This document shows positions 43,034 to 53,957 of a stretch of DNA of 64,000 nt, piece by piece. The notes under the pieces were generated by a model that saw nothing but the letters and a program-made list of their open reading frames with translations, did no database searches and was not told where the DNA came from. Numbering within the stretch: position 1 is the first letter of the stretch; every line of letters starts with the position of its first letter. Location: NCBI GenBank assembly GCA_943737045.1, contig CALSFV010000001.1, forward strand, positions 1,082,001 to 1,146,000, given 5' to 3'. The position numbers and the translations under genes were made by a program. The stretch comes from Parapristionchus giblindavisi. Lineage: Eukaryota > Nematoda > Chromadorea > Rhabditida > Diplogasteridae.

Positions 43034-43796
43034 TAGCTAAAATAATATAATAGCCTGAGCATCTATGATATTTTCATATCGTACGCACTCCAATTCGTTT
43101 GTTTGTATGTCGGATGTTTGTATGACGATCGTTGCTTGATGTTCATCTAGGCTAAAGTGGCAGTCACCCATAGCTAATTTGACTCTGGCAATGCTCTCTC
43201 GCTTTCGTTGTCTACGAGAGTGCGTTGCCAGAGCGGAGAACTTCAAATCAGCTCGAGATATACCTTTAGAGGAACATTTTCGGGACCCTCGCCGTTTATT
43301 TTTATATAGTGGGTCAATTCTCGAAATAGGGTGGGTTGATTCACAAAATTCGTTATTTTCGCCTAAAAATCGTCATTTTCAGCTTAATTTTTTTATAAAG
43401 TGCCCTAAAATGGCCTTATATAGTGGGTCAATCCTCGCACTGCGAGGTTATGGCAATGTATGACCTTTAGAGGAACATTGTCACTGAAGCTCCTAATTAT
43501 CTGTTGTAGGAATATGGTCCTGAAAGTGTAATCTCTATTGTTCTTTGTGTTATACACACAAATCACCAGTTGATTCCGTGTAGCTCGTAGACTATGTGAT
43601 CGATTCCACATTCAATTTATGATAACACATGCATAGCCCTTGAGCTGAATTGGAACTCTTTATCTACGAGAGAGTATTGCCAAAATTAGCTCGGGCTTGG
43701 TTTAAAATGTATTTCGGGGAAAAATCCAATTGCCAGCACTTGCAAGCATACAAATTAGCTATTATGAGCAATATAATAAATGAATATTAATATAGA

Positions 43797-43832
<36 letters not shown>

Positions 43833-43936
43833 TCAAATTTTAGGTATTCGATGCGGTGGTGCGTCTATGCTTCCGTAGAGTCGGCGATTGCCTCTACAAG
43901 ATGGTCGGTACTCCGACGAGTGAGGTTGGCTGCTAT

Positions 43937-43967
<31 letters not shown>

Positions 43968-44510
43968 TGTTTGTTATATCTTGGAAATTATTATAATTCA
44001 AAACCGCTAAAAAAAAGATTTTGACATCGGAAGAAGCGCCCGCTGCATCTAATCCAGTTTGGTTTAAAGGAATTCCCCGAGCTAATTTGTTTTTTTTTCT
44101 CTCGCTTTATTTGTCTACGAGAGAGCGTTGCCAGAGCGGAGTTTCAAAATAGCTGGGGATGTTGCCTTCAAGGACATGTTAATATTTAATGGTAAAAATA
44201 GAAATATTTTTTGTCTGTTTTTGTTTGACGAGACCCAAGATAAAGATCCAAGATCTCCTTTTCTCACACTCCAGATTAAGTGATTTCACCCCTTTGCTGA
44301 TCTTGATGAAGACTGTTTAATTGTAAACTGTTTAAAATTATTTAAATTTTAAATTTAAAAAAAAAACAATAAAACTTGCAGGCAGCCTCGAGTGGTCGTC
44401 TCTCCTTTCAACATTGGAAGAAGCATCAGAGCGTAGTGAAGCAGTACCTCCACGGACTATTGACCGTTGGTTTATTATTATTATTATTATTATTACTATT
44501 ATTATTATTA

Positions 44511-44566
<56 letters not shown>

Positions 44567-47500
44567 ATTTCGATTTTACAATTAAAAAAAATCGTTTTTA
44601 CACTCTGTAATCAGTTGACCGTGGCTTTCATGTTTCACACTTTTCATATTTCTGCTTGTTATTTAGATAGTAATGATAGTTTTTTTTATCAGCCTCATGA
44701 ATATTATCGATTAAAAAATATGATTAGCATTATTGTCTATCTTGCAGTTCCTGAACGAGATCCAATCACCATCAGTGATCGTGTCAACCGTGAAGTCCAT
44801 CTCCGCACTCGCCACTCTCTATGCCCAATTTCCCAAGCTGTGTAGGCTCCTGGTCAAGGTACGAGTATTGTTGCATTATTATTATGGCCAGATGTTGTTT
44901 CCTATCATTGCCCCCTCTCAGCTTTCTCTCCACTCGCTACATTCTATCAGTACAGATTGTTGGATTTTCTCCTATCCTCGGAAATATAGAGATTGTCTGG
45001 ATGTAGTTTATATCATCAACTAGACAACTTATTCCTGAAGCTAGTTTTGATCGTGAAACAAGAAATTGCCGGGTCTCTTGTTGCTCCTTTTTAGTTTTTG
45101 ATTTATTGTAACAAGTTGTGACGGGAAAGTGTTGTGATGTGTCTATCTATTATCAAATGTCAAAATCAGTAATTTAAAATAAGAATCAATAAATCGATTT
45201 CTTTCAGGCCCTGACCCGTTTGTGGACACGCAAGACGCTGGAGTGCCGCTGCGTCGCGTACTTTGCCATGAACGCCCTGGTGAAGGCGAGTCCCGATAAC
45301 TTCGCCGTGCTATACAAGGTATACTGTACTTTATTGATTGATTGGGTACAAGGTATACTGTACTTTATTGATTGATTTATCGATTCGTCGATTGATTGAT
45401 GTGTTAGTGGTGTTTCTCTCCAATTTAGCTCTCGTCGAGAATGCCTATTTTGGAAATGTCTCATAGGTCGAAAAGTATGTTACAAAGTACCAGGCCTGAC
45501 TGTATTTTTAGCCAACATTTCGCAAAAATCGAAAAACCTGACCGGGTTTTGAGCCAAATTTGCCAAAAAAATTGAAAAACCTGACCGGATTTTGAAATCC
45601 GATAACCTAGCTATTCGACCTATGAAATGTCTACCATAAAACTTTACAAGGAATACTGTTTTTGAATATTGATTTTTTATTCTTCTTATACTGAAACCGC
45701 GACCCATCATACGATAAATATGTGGTTAACATCCATCTCCCAGCATACCAATTGCATAGGTCGAAAAGTTGGTGACAAACTACCAAGCCTGACCGGATTT
45801 TGAGATTTTTTTGGAAAACCTGACCGGATTTGGCAAACAAAACTGGCCTCAAAAGAAGTAAATTTGACGTTCAAAATTGTTCAAAACTTTTCAAAACCGT
45901 TCAAAAAAAACCGTTCAAAACTTATGAGATAAAGCTAAGCACATAAGAATTACATAAGATACAATCACGCAATATGAATAAATTGATGAAAGAATTGAAT
46001 ACATTGATTATGCATGGTTAAAGTAATAGTAGCATACGAAGAAAAGAAATAAGAAGATGAACATAATAGAAAACGTTTGAGGCAAGAGTTACGAAATGCG
46101 TTGTGTGACGTCACGTAGTGTTGTATACAGTACACCACCCAGTACACCACAATTCGCAAAACCGTTTATTTCAACGTTGGTTTTTTTTTTTGAAGTGACA
46201 CAACTTTGGTAGATGACGACGAATTGCGTTTATTTTTTTATACATAACATGGCAATGTATCCAAGTAACTAATAAAATCAGGCGCAAAAATGGAAAATCA
46301 CGCGCACTTTGGTTTTTCATCAAAAATATGCTGCAGATTTGGGGCTTGGTTCAACGTAGGTTACAGAAATTAAACTTATATTTAAAAAAATTATTTCTAT
46401 ATCACTTTTCCAAATTGCGCCAGATTTTTCTTATAGTATTTTTGATTCTTTTTTTTAAATATATGGATGTCAAGGTTTACATTGCATATTCCACTTGAAA
46501 ATGGCCAAAGAATGGTCACAGTGAGTTCATTTATAGTGTGCCGTACACCAGATAAGTATACTGTACTATATTTTTGGACGATTTCTTTCGTTGTCAGCTG
46601 CGGCATTTACCTAGAAGAGTGTTTCTGTCCTTTGTATCTTCTTTCGTCACTTTTCAAGATTAAATTAATGTTATTAATAGATGTAAAAGAATAAGTATGC
46701 ATGCACTTTAAATATAAATTTTTTGATTAAATAATTATACACCAATGCGTTGTCTGTCTAAAAGAACAAGCATATATCTGTGAACTACTCGCATGGGGGG
46801 CGGACAAGGCGAGATGAAAGGAAATAAGAAAGGGAAAGATATATAAAAGACAAGGATAGAGACAGAGAAAGAATAGTTCACATCTTTCACTTTTGTTAGC
46901 CTTTTTGTAAATATCAGCAAAAGAATGGAAGAAGAAAATACAGACTCTCACTTGAAAATGTATGTACAACATTCTCAATAAATGCTGCAAAATCTTTCAT
47001 TAGTGCTGAAGAAGTCTGATAATGATAATGATATTGAAATCATCATAAGTTGATGGTAATCACAAATTCAAAATTCATTATGTGCCTTCTATCGTGCATC
47101 ATATTCCTTTTGCTTCCGATATGTTCGCTTTCTTGCCAGCTCAAGTGTTTCTTGCCACTTTTGACAACACAAATTTATTTGAACAGTCTTTATTCCTTAT
47201 ATAATTCTTTATTCATTATTATTCCAATCATAAATTATTAATATTCGTAAAATGACATCGTCTTGAGCGCTTTGTGCATGTTATCGTCGCCTCGAAACGT
47301 GCCCCCGTACCAAGCCGAAATGACCTGAAAAATTAAAAAAACCTGACCGGATTTTGACCTAAAATTTTCCAAAAAATTGAAAAACCTGACCGGATTTTGA
47401 AAATCTGTTACCAAGCTATTCGACCTATGACCAATTGTGAACTTGATAAAGATTGATTTTTTACTAATTTCGATAAATTTGCTCATTTCAGACCTGCTAC

Positions 47501-50500
47501 ATGGGCTTCGTTTCGTGTTCTCGTGAAGTCACATCCGAGACGTGGCCACTTCTCGTCTTCATGCATCGTTCCTTCGCCCAGCTATCCCTGCTCAATCCCA
47601 ACGTCGCCTACCAGGTTTTGATCTTTGAACTTTGATCTTTGAACTTTGATCTCTCGATAAACTTGCACTGTTTAGTACGCCTTCGTCTACATTCGTCAGA
47701 CGGCCATCCACATTCGCAACGCAGTCATCTCGAACAAGAGAAAGGTTGGTTGTTTTGCATAGTGGCATACTATCGGTGCTAAACACAGTAAGTCCTGATC
47801 TGATGGCTTTTGACGGAACGGAATATTTGCAGGATCTCGTGCAATCTGTGTACAACTGGCAGCTGATGCAGTGTCTGTACATGTGGACTCGAGTCATATC
47901 TCATGTGAGAATTATCTTTGATCTTTAATTACGATAGACTGAATGTTTTATAGTATTTTATTTTATATATTTTCTTTAATTAATTAATTTATTTATTACA
48001 GAGAAAAGGTGGATTATCCTGATTGTTGATTCTGTAAAAAAAAAGCTTATGTATTGTTAAATTCTTGGAAAGGCAGATGGAAAAGTGAAAAGTAGTGTTT
48101 TAGTAGTAAAAGTAGTCATACATTTTCATACCCTCACAATGTGCATCCCTCTCCACTGAGGTTTCGTACTTTGATCTTTGTACTCTGTGATTATCTAGAA
48201 AAAAAAACCCATGTGTGAATCTTCTCTTTCTTCTCTCTTTGGCTCAATCATTCCATACCTTTTTCCTCTCTCCTCATAATTTCGATTTCTGATCGATTCC
48301 CCCTGTCTAGGCTCACACAGCGCACGACACCGAGGCCCTGCGAGAGCTGGCCTATCCCCTCATCCAGATCATTCACTCCACGCTCAGGTTGGTTGGGTTT
48401 ATTTTTGCTGTGTTAGTTGTATATACTTAAGCTTATAATGTCGGCATTGCTTTTGTGTATGTGTTGCAGTTTATAGCTCTTGTGTAGCGCACGAAATCAC
48501 CGGGTCGAAAATGGCCTGGCGGACTTTGACTACTAAAACTGGATTAAAAGGGGTTCAAAGCGTAGGCATCAATACTCTATAAATCTAGGGCGATGTACGA
48601 TAGATCGATATAGTTCTTCTCAAAATCAATCAATCGATATTCTCTATTTGTCTATCTATCTATCCCTCATCCTTACAGACTCTTCCCCTCTCAACGTTAT
48701 CTGCCCCTTCGTGCACACTGCGTCGAACTGCTGCTACAGCTTCAGGCCAGTTGCGACTGCTTCGTGCCCACCCTCGCCCTCTCCACTGAGGTTTCGTACT
48801 TTGATCTTTGATCTTTGATCTTTGATCTGTAATTTTTCAGCTCATGTCTGAGACTGTGGCATTGCTTCGTAGTAAGCCGCGAGAGGTGAAGATTTCGAGT
48901 CAGTCGCCTGATCTGGCGTCCATGCTCAAGACTACTTCTCAACAGGTTTGTTGTACTTTGATCTTTGATCTTTGATCGCTGATCTTTGATCTTTTAGCTC
49001 GATTCTCCACAGTGGCGTAAATCGATGGTCGACGAGGTCTTCCGGTAAGTCCTTCCGTCATTTAGGGTTGCCTTTTGCCAAGTTTTTTTTTCAATGATCG
49101 CTATTTTTGCGTTGGAGCAACGCTGTGCTCCGCTACGATTCTTAGTTCTAGAAAAGAATAGAATAATGTAGCATTGTCTAACATTTTTTCGTATCAATTG
49201 CTGCCACATCTTTGGATGTATGATAAATATAAACAAATATATAAATAAATAAATATTTCAGTCTGCTCGTTCAATCCGCTCACGTTATCGCCACCCAGCC
49301 TTCCTTCCACGATGTCGTCCTCCCACTCGTACACAGGGTACGGTAGTTGTGTGTGTGTGGTGCGCATGGTGCGCACGGTGCGCCCAAGCCGGTCGACGTT
49401 TACAACTTTACACTTTACACCGTTATTTGCAGTTGCGTGGTCTGATCAAAGGCTGCCGTCATCCGGAAACGTCGACGCAGCTGAAGAATCTATGTGACAA
49501 GCTGAAGGTGTGTTTAGAAGAATTTCAAAATTCAAATTTGGCGCTAATATTTGAATTTGAAAAATTTTATAATTTTCTTTTGAGGAGCACTCGGACTGGG
49601 TGAGAATCAAGTTGAGCAATCGACACATTGACATCACTGATGAATTGAATATTGTAAGTATTGAGCTTATTTTTTTGAGAAGAAGATATACTGATTACTG
49701 ATTTGCTTTAAAGCTATGTTATCTAAACCAAAAGTGTAGCAGTAATTCACCAGGAGTTGCTGCAATTATTTATCACAATCAATACAAAATACAGATGATA
49801 ATTGAAGGCAAATATACCTGAAAATACTACATAAAGATTAATATTATTATTAAATGTTGGTCAAATGTTTCCATCATAGTTTTTGTTACTTAATTGAGTA
49901 TGGTAATAGTAAGTCATGCAATGTTCCTATTGTTTTGTTTAATAAAAATATTGCATAAATGAAATGTTTGTGGCACGAAATCACCGTGTGTCTCTCCACA
50001 GTGATTGCTTGCAACAAATACTCTTACTGATGACACATGCCTCTTTATTACGTAAATCATATTACTTGATGAATGGCCAAAAATCGAAAAACCTGACCTC
50101 ATTTTGAAAATCGATAACCTAGCTCTTCGACCTATGGGCTAATTAATTAATTAATTAATTAATTAATTATTATTCATCTATTCCAGATTGGTCTCCGTTC
50201 GACCCTCCGTGATCACTCCTCTCCCCTGGCCTCCTTCCATCAACAATGGGTGCGCTACTGGAAGATGCAGGAGCGACTGCTCACCAAGGTATACGGTAGT
50301 TTTATAAGGATTACGGTAACTTGGGTTACTGTACTATCGATTTTGAACCGTATCGCTGAGTGTTAATTTATTAGGGTATGTAGTTTGAAAGATTATTGTA
50401 GTTTTTTTATGGATTTCGGTATTTTTCGTTTTTTAACGTGGGTTATCGTGCCATGTATTATCACTGGCATAGCTCCCGCAGGACTACGTGTGCCTCTTGA

Positions 50501-51187
50501 AGGACTGGATTCACCTTTGCCTTTAGTGTGCCATAGATTTTAGAATGGTATATTAATTGTTAATTTAGGTACTTTGAGTAATAATTGGGTAATATCTATG
50601 ACTGTAATGCACAGTAGGTACTGGGAAAGTATTGATTTCCTTGAACATGGTATACTGTGGCATTGATTGATTTGATGTGTGTTTTTTCAGTCCGACCCGA
50701 AACCAGAGAAGAAGAAGGAGGAACCGAAGAAGAAGTCGAAGAAGACTGAGGCAAAGGCAGCGAAGAAGTCAAAGAAGGATGAAGATGAGGAAGAGGATGA
50801 GGTATGATTTAGAGGATTTTACTTATCACAAGCAGTTTGAGATGGCTCTTTAGGGTGTAGTAGGGTCAGTGATGCGCGAAATTAGCAGGTTTGATCTGGT
50901 TTGGAAAATGTGTCGACTTTGTGAACCGTAGTAGGCTCTTCACCGTCCAGCATTGAGAACAAAGAAATGATATCTTTACCGTAACCGCAAGAGCTGTGGC
51001 CGTGTAAAATGAATCGATTATTGATTTCTCTTTGATAATATTGATTTTATAACAGGACGAGGAAGTGAAATCGGCAGAGAAGTTGAAGAAGAAGAAGAAG
51101 AAATACGTCTTTGATGCTCGAGTCAAGCCAGACGCTACTATCCCTGATCAAGTGGGCGAATTGGCATCATGGTCGGATGAAGATTAG
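40981..51187 (+). CDS. NOC2L: Nucleolar complex protein 2 (NOC2/NOC2L), 22 exons, 741 aa
   Basis: Exons: 40981-41194, 41420-41559, 41849-41948, 42263-42369, 42878-42985, 43844-43924, 44382-44465, 44748-44858, 45208-45318, 47492-47614, 47676-47744, 47833-47904, 48311-48387, 48679-48790, 48841-48945, 48998-49044, 49262-49337, 49433-49507, 49585-49653, 50187-50288, 50691-50801, 51056-51187. The phases join to 2226 nt. The protein has a basic N terminus (MRLKVGRSGGGKK), a long acidic Glu/Asp stretch (about 30-155), then the conserved NOC2 helical domain: VVRLCFRRVGDCLYK, KLCRLLVKALTRLWT, YAFVYIRQTAIHIRNA and LFPSQRYLPLRAHCVELL, and a Lys/Glu-rich tail. The length suits the family (about 700-770 aa). 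NOC2 pairs with NOC1 and then NOC3 to mature and export 60S pre-ribosomes in the nucleolus. The exon 19 acceptor (TTTTGAG) is weak. Start chosen at the first ATG after the acceptor. Confidence 0.95.
41958..42047 (+). repeat. (AAT)n tract in NOC2 intron 3
   Basis: Imperfect AAT repeats start about 10 bp after the exon 3 donor. They generate spurious Asn- and Leu-rich frames. Confidence 0.9.
42491..42683. mobile_element. hAT-like MITE, 193 bp
   Basis: Ends CATACATGGGCG and its complement are flanked by the 8-bp duplication ATCGCGAC (42483-42490 and 42684-42691). Internal ACAGGGGGC words occur several times. In NOC2 intron 4. Confidence 0.88.
42987..43031 (+). repeat. (ATT)n microsatellite, NOC2 intron 5
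   Basis: Begins immediately after the exon 5 donor GTTAGATTATT; about 14 units. Confidence 0.9.
43165..43255. mobile_element. foldback element in NOC2 intron 5
   Basis: Inverted CTCTGGCAATGCTCTCTCG arms. Copied with the duplication as 52450-52545. Confidence 0.7.
44022..44230 (+). repeat. recombination-prone repeat in NOC2 intron 6 (includes a foldback element)
   Basis: About 205 bp from ACATCGGAAGAAGCGCCCGC through an inverted CTCTCGC/GAGAGCGTTGCCAGAG hairpin to TTTTGTCTGTTTTTGTTT. The same sequence lies in the 3' flank of copy 1 (about 52111-52325) and of copy 2 (about 60227-60437), and in pieces in copy 2 intron 6 (53597-53650 and 53955-54120). Confidence 0.85.
44472..44565 (+). repeat. 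(ATT)n array after NOC2 exon 7
   Basis: About 94 bp of ATT units with few interruptions, starting 7 bp after the exon 7 donor. The same place holds about 25 bp in copy 2 (54357-54381) and 80 bp in copy 3 (60622-60700). Confidence 0.9.
45464..45626. mobile_element. MITE with CATAGGTCGAA ends
   Basis: Begins CATAGGTCGAAAAGT and ends AGCTATTCGACCTATG, with internal repeats of CCTGACCGGATTTTGA. Half copies lie at about 45756-45850, 47330-47430 and 50070-50138. In NOC2 intron 9. Confidence 0.65.
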
Positions 51188-51503
51188 ATGATGAGGCGAA
51201 GACCAGACGGGTTTGGTCAGACTCCGCCCACCGTGTTCATTTATTGATTGTTATGCTCATTCGTGTTATTGTTTGCTCGTGATTTGTTTTTTTTTTAAAT
51301 TGTTGACTGTTGGTAATTTACATGAAGCTTTTACTATTACTATGTATTGTTACTGTGGGACACAATTACAGTAATAATAATAACAATAATAATAATAACA
51401 ACAATAATAATTTTATCTGACCTCAAGTATCTTCAGTTGGGAAAATTTCTTCATCTGCTATTTTATTTATGGCTTATTCAGATAAAACACTAACATGTCT
51501 AAG

Positions 51504-51597
51504 GTGGTGTTACATTTTTCAAAACGTGCGCACGCCGTAACCTCTCCGCCGCGTCTCCGTCGTTACGGCGTGCGCGTTTTGAAAAATGTAACACCAA
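51504..51597. mobile_element. palindromic MITE in NOC2 3' flank
   Basis: Arms GGTGTTACATTTTTCAAAAC followed by GTGCGCACGCCGTAAC pair with the downstream complement around a ~20-nt GC-rich loop. Copied in the flank of copy 2 at 59709-59804, where the ends read GGTGGTGTTACA/TGTAACACCACC. Confidence 0.8.
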
Positions 51598-52107
51598 AAA
51601 AAATGTAACAGAAACTCCAACAGTGGAGAGAATTCACATTTTTTCTCTCGATATTTTTGAAAGGGTGAATTATCTCCGGTAATTTTTCTCTCGTGGCGTT
51701 CTCCCTCTTCCTACGCCGTGGAGTTCGACACTGTTTCGAAAATTCCGGCTAATGCATACGAGAGTCTTGCAATCAGTCTAATCGCACTGGACTCTTTTTT
51801 TTTTTTTTTTTTTTAATTTTTTTATTTTTAATTTCAAAGCTTGATTTGCTTATTCATTTAATCTAGAAAGGCCCGCTATCTAGAAAGGTACTGGGCACTG
51901 ATAAATGGCGTGTTTATTTCTCGTTTATCTGATAATATATTGAAGTTAGTGTATGTGCAACGACCGTTGATTCGCGCTGGTTTTTTTCGCTCTGGTTTTC
52001 TTCTTCAGATAACAATATTCTATTTCAAGCTTGTTTCCAAATAGAACTAGTTACAATTCTTTCTGCCCAAATGTTATTTTTTTCTAAAATAGCTAACATA
52101 TTGAAAT

Positions 52108-53083
52108 TGCGATGTTGTCATCGGAAGAAGCGCCCGCTGCATCTAATCCAGTTTGGTTTAAAGGAATTCCCCGAGCTAATTTGTTTGTTTTTTTCTCTCG
52201 CTTTCTTTGTCTACGAGAGAGCGTTGCCAGAGCGGAGTTTCGAAATAGCTGGGGATATTGCCTTCAAGGACATGTTAATGTTTAATGATAAAAATAGAAA
52301 TATTTTTGTCTGTTTTTGTTTAACGAGCTAAAATAATATAATAGCCTGAGCATCTATGATATTTTCATATCGTACGCACTCCAATTCGTTTGTTTGTATG
52401 TCGGATAATGCGATCGTTGCTTGATGTTCATCTAGATTAAAGTGGCAGTCACCCATAGCTAATTTGACTCTGGCAATGCTCTCTCGCTTTCGTTGTCTAC
52501 GAGAGTGCGTTGCCAGAGCGGAGAACTTCAAATCAGCTCGAGATATACCTTTAGAGGAACATTTTCGGGACCCTCGCCGTTTATTTTTATATAGTGGGTC
52601 AATTCTCGAAATAGGGTGGGTTGATTCACAAAATTCGTTATTTTCGCCTAAAAATCGTCATTTTCAGCTTAATTTTTTTATAAAGTGCCCTAAAATGGCC
52701 TTATATAGTGGGTCAATCCTCGCACTGCGAGGTTATGGCAATGTATGACCTTTAGAGGAACATTGTCACTGAAGCTCCTAATTATCTGTTGTAGGAATAT
52801 GGTCCTGAAAGTGTAATCTCTATTGTTCTTTTTGTTATACACACAAATCACCAGTTGATTCGGTGTAGCTCGTAGACTATGTGATCGATTCCACATTCAA
52901 TTTATGATAACACATGCATAGCCCTTGAGCTGAATTGAAACTCTTTATCTACGAGAGAGTATTGCCAAAATTAGCTCGGGTTTGAGTTTGAAATGTATTT
53001 GGGGAAAAAATCCAATTGCCAGCATTTGCAAGCATACAAATTAGCTATTATGAGCAATGTAATAAATTTATATTAATATAGTA

Positions 53084-53143
<60 letters not shown>

Positions 53144-53171
53144 TTAATAATAATAATAATTCAAATTTTAG
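52108..53171 (+). repeat. duplication joint and copied intron 5 sequence
   Basis: 52108-52325 is the 3'-flank copy of the repeat at 44022-44230. At 52327 (GAGCTAAAATAATATAATAGC) it switches to sequence matching NOC2 intron 5 from 43032 on, continuing into copy 2 exon 6. It contains foldback copies at 52162-52255 and 52450-52545 and an (AAT)n tract at 53088-53160. Confidence 0.8.
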
Positions 53172-53858
53172 GTATTCGATGCGGTGGTGCGTCTATGCTT
53201 CCGTAGAGTGGGCGATTGCCTCTACAAGATGGTCGGTACTCCGACGAGTGAGGTTGGCTGCTATTTATTTATTTATTTATTTATATTTGTTATATTTTGG
53301 AAATTATTATAATTTAAAACCGCTAAAAAATAAGATGTTATGCAAATATTCATTTGCTTAATGGTTGTCATAGATAGAAGGAATCTAGAAAGGTACTTGA
53401 CATTGATAAATAGCCTGCTGATTTCTCGTTTATCTGATAGTATTTTGAAGTTAGCGGATGCGAGAATAACAATATCATTATAACGTTTCGTTTAAATATT
53501 TCAAGCTTGTTTCTAAATTGAACAAATTTCAATTCTTTCTGCTCAAATGTCATTTCTTTTTTCCCCATAAAAGTGAACTTATGGGAAATTCGATCTTGAC
53601 ATCGGAAGAAGCGCCCGCTGCAATAATCCTGTGCGGTTTAAAGGAATTTACATTACATTTTTTTACATTTAAACAACTTTATCAGCATTTGGATGTTATT
53701 CTAGCTGGGTCGCCATTAGGTCATTCACGTCGTTTTCAATAGTCAAGAGCGGTCGTCTGTTTTATCGTCCGTCTTTTACTCGTTTCTGACTTGATCCTCC
53801 CAACACGGAACTGGCCAGCCGTGGGAGTACGGCCCATACCATGGTTCTTCAATTCTTC

Positions 53859-53957
53859 ATGGCAACCATGAACGTCCTTTCCCTTGCCACCGATGGGAGG
53901 ACTGTTCTATTCGATCAAGCAACTAAGAAGATAGGAGCTGATATCATTGGTCTCTAA
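53859..53957 (+). pseudogene. RTE/LINE-like endonuclease N-terminal fragment
   Basis: A 32-codon frame MATMNVLSLATDGRTVLFDQ followed by ATKKIGADIIGL resembles the first strand and helix of LINE apurinic-type endonucleases (TxNVRSL...DIIGL). It lies between two pieces of the intron 6 repeat in NOC2 copy 2 and is absent from copy 1. It is short, so the assignment is tentative. Confidence 0.45.

Noticed and set aside
43262..43475. Further 8-bp-TSD MITE around the GTGGGTCAAT repeats
   Set aside because: The flanking ACCTTTAGAGGAACAT repeats look like a target duplication, but they are 16 bp long and the ends are not inverted repeats, so the class could not be assigned.
48301..48840. NOC2 copies 1 and 2 as alternative splice clusters of one gene
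   Set aside because: Each copy has its own complete set of 3' exons and stop in order, with copied introns; this is duplication, not alternative exons.
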